Shown: in pieces, positions 27,826 through 27,828 of the stretch | How the letters are laid out: every line of letters starts with the position of its first letter | Position numbering within the stretch: the stretch's first letter is position 1 | Source of the DNA: a virus | Reading direction: 5' to 3' (one strand) | DNA: 27,828 nucleotides | IMG/VR virus record: IMGVR_UViG_3300037294_000159 | Location: 1 to 27,828 of that record | The notes under the pieces: model-generated | Databases searched by the model: none | What the model saw: the letters and a program-made list of their open reading frames with translations, nothing else | What the model was told of the DNA's origin: nothing | Made by a program: the position numbers and the translations under genes

Positions 27826-27828
27826 ATC
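27616..27828. repeat. Terminal direct repeat, right copy
   Basis: Matches 1-213 with 8 mismatches. This copy encodes D10, D14 and I15 in the ATPase. It contains the start of the complete ATPase gene (ATG at 27823-27825). Confidence 0.93.

Noticed and set aside
1-27828. Integrase, excisionase or attachment site that would make this a classical prophage
   Set aside because: No tyrosine or serine recombinase pattern was found in any frame, and the terminal repeat is explained by circularity.
1-27828. tRNA or rRNA genes
   Set aside because: No cloverleaf-like GC-rich stretch with a TTCGA-type loop was noticed in the intergenic regions; a tRNAscan-SE run would settle it.

Overview
The window looks like a complete small tailed-phage genome (or phage-like episome) from a Bacteroidota host, most likely a flavobacterium. 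Three things support the host: AT-rich DNA; A/C-rich start regions without Shine-Dalgarno sequences; and promoters of the Bacteroidota type (TAnnTTTG at -7, with TTG 19 bp upstream in three cases). Every supported gene lies on the minus strand, so transcription runs from high to low coordinates. The first and last 213 bases are the same locus with 8 clustered mismatches. This implies a circular or circularly permuted map of about 27,615 bp, closed on two sequence variants. No gene-free stretch exceeds 300 bases; the longest are 2369-2587 and 1178-1378, and both carry regulatory signals.

Replication and recombination (transcription order, circularised): promoter at 2398-2428, DnaA domain IV-like protein, three small genes, then a second promoter (1279-1308) with a folded leader RNA, then YopX-like, DUF6291-like replication protein, AAA/RepA-like ATPase (split by the window ends), a 146-aa protein and NinG. 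A third promoter (25918-25946) leads into small genes, a DUF3127 SSB-like protein and an HTH regulator. A fourth (24094-24108) leads into a 65-aa protein, an ERF annealing protein, a 71-aa protein, an imperfect-palindrome element, a 79-aa protein and a NinB-like protein.

Virion and lysis: from about 21.9 kb downwards come a small lipoprotein, TerS, TerL, neck/tail-completion proteins (two HK97-gp10-like), two large tail proteins, the tape measure, a ribbon-helix-helix protein, an XkdF-like protease with a scaffold-like tail, the major capsid protein, two small structural candidates, portal, a DUF6712-like connector, a repeat-rich tail fibre, a coiled-coil protein, a holin-like protein, an M15 endolysin, a unimolecular spanin candidate and a metallophosphoesterase. 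Tail genes therefore precede head genes and portal is near the end, the reverse of the usual siphophage order. Intrinsic terminators lie before the protease, after the capsid gene, after the next gene and at the end of the late block.

No integrase, DNA polymerase, tRNA or CRISPR array was seen. The most notable unexplained items are the leader RNA, whose two hairpin loops are exactly complementary over six bases; the 126-bp imperfect palindrome next to a cassette-like gene; a 20-bp exact repeat in two leaders; and the operator-like palindromes at early promoters. Family assignments were made by reading the sequences; no database search was run.
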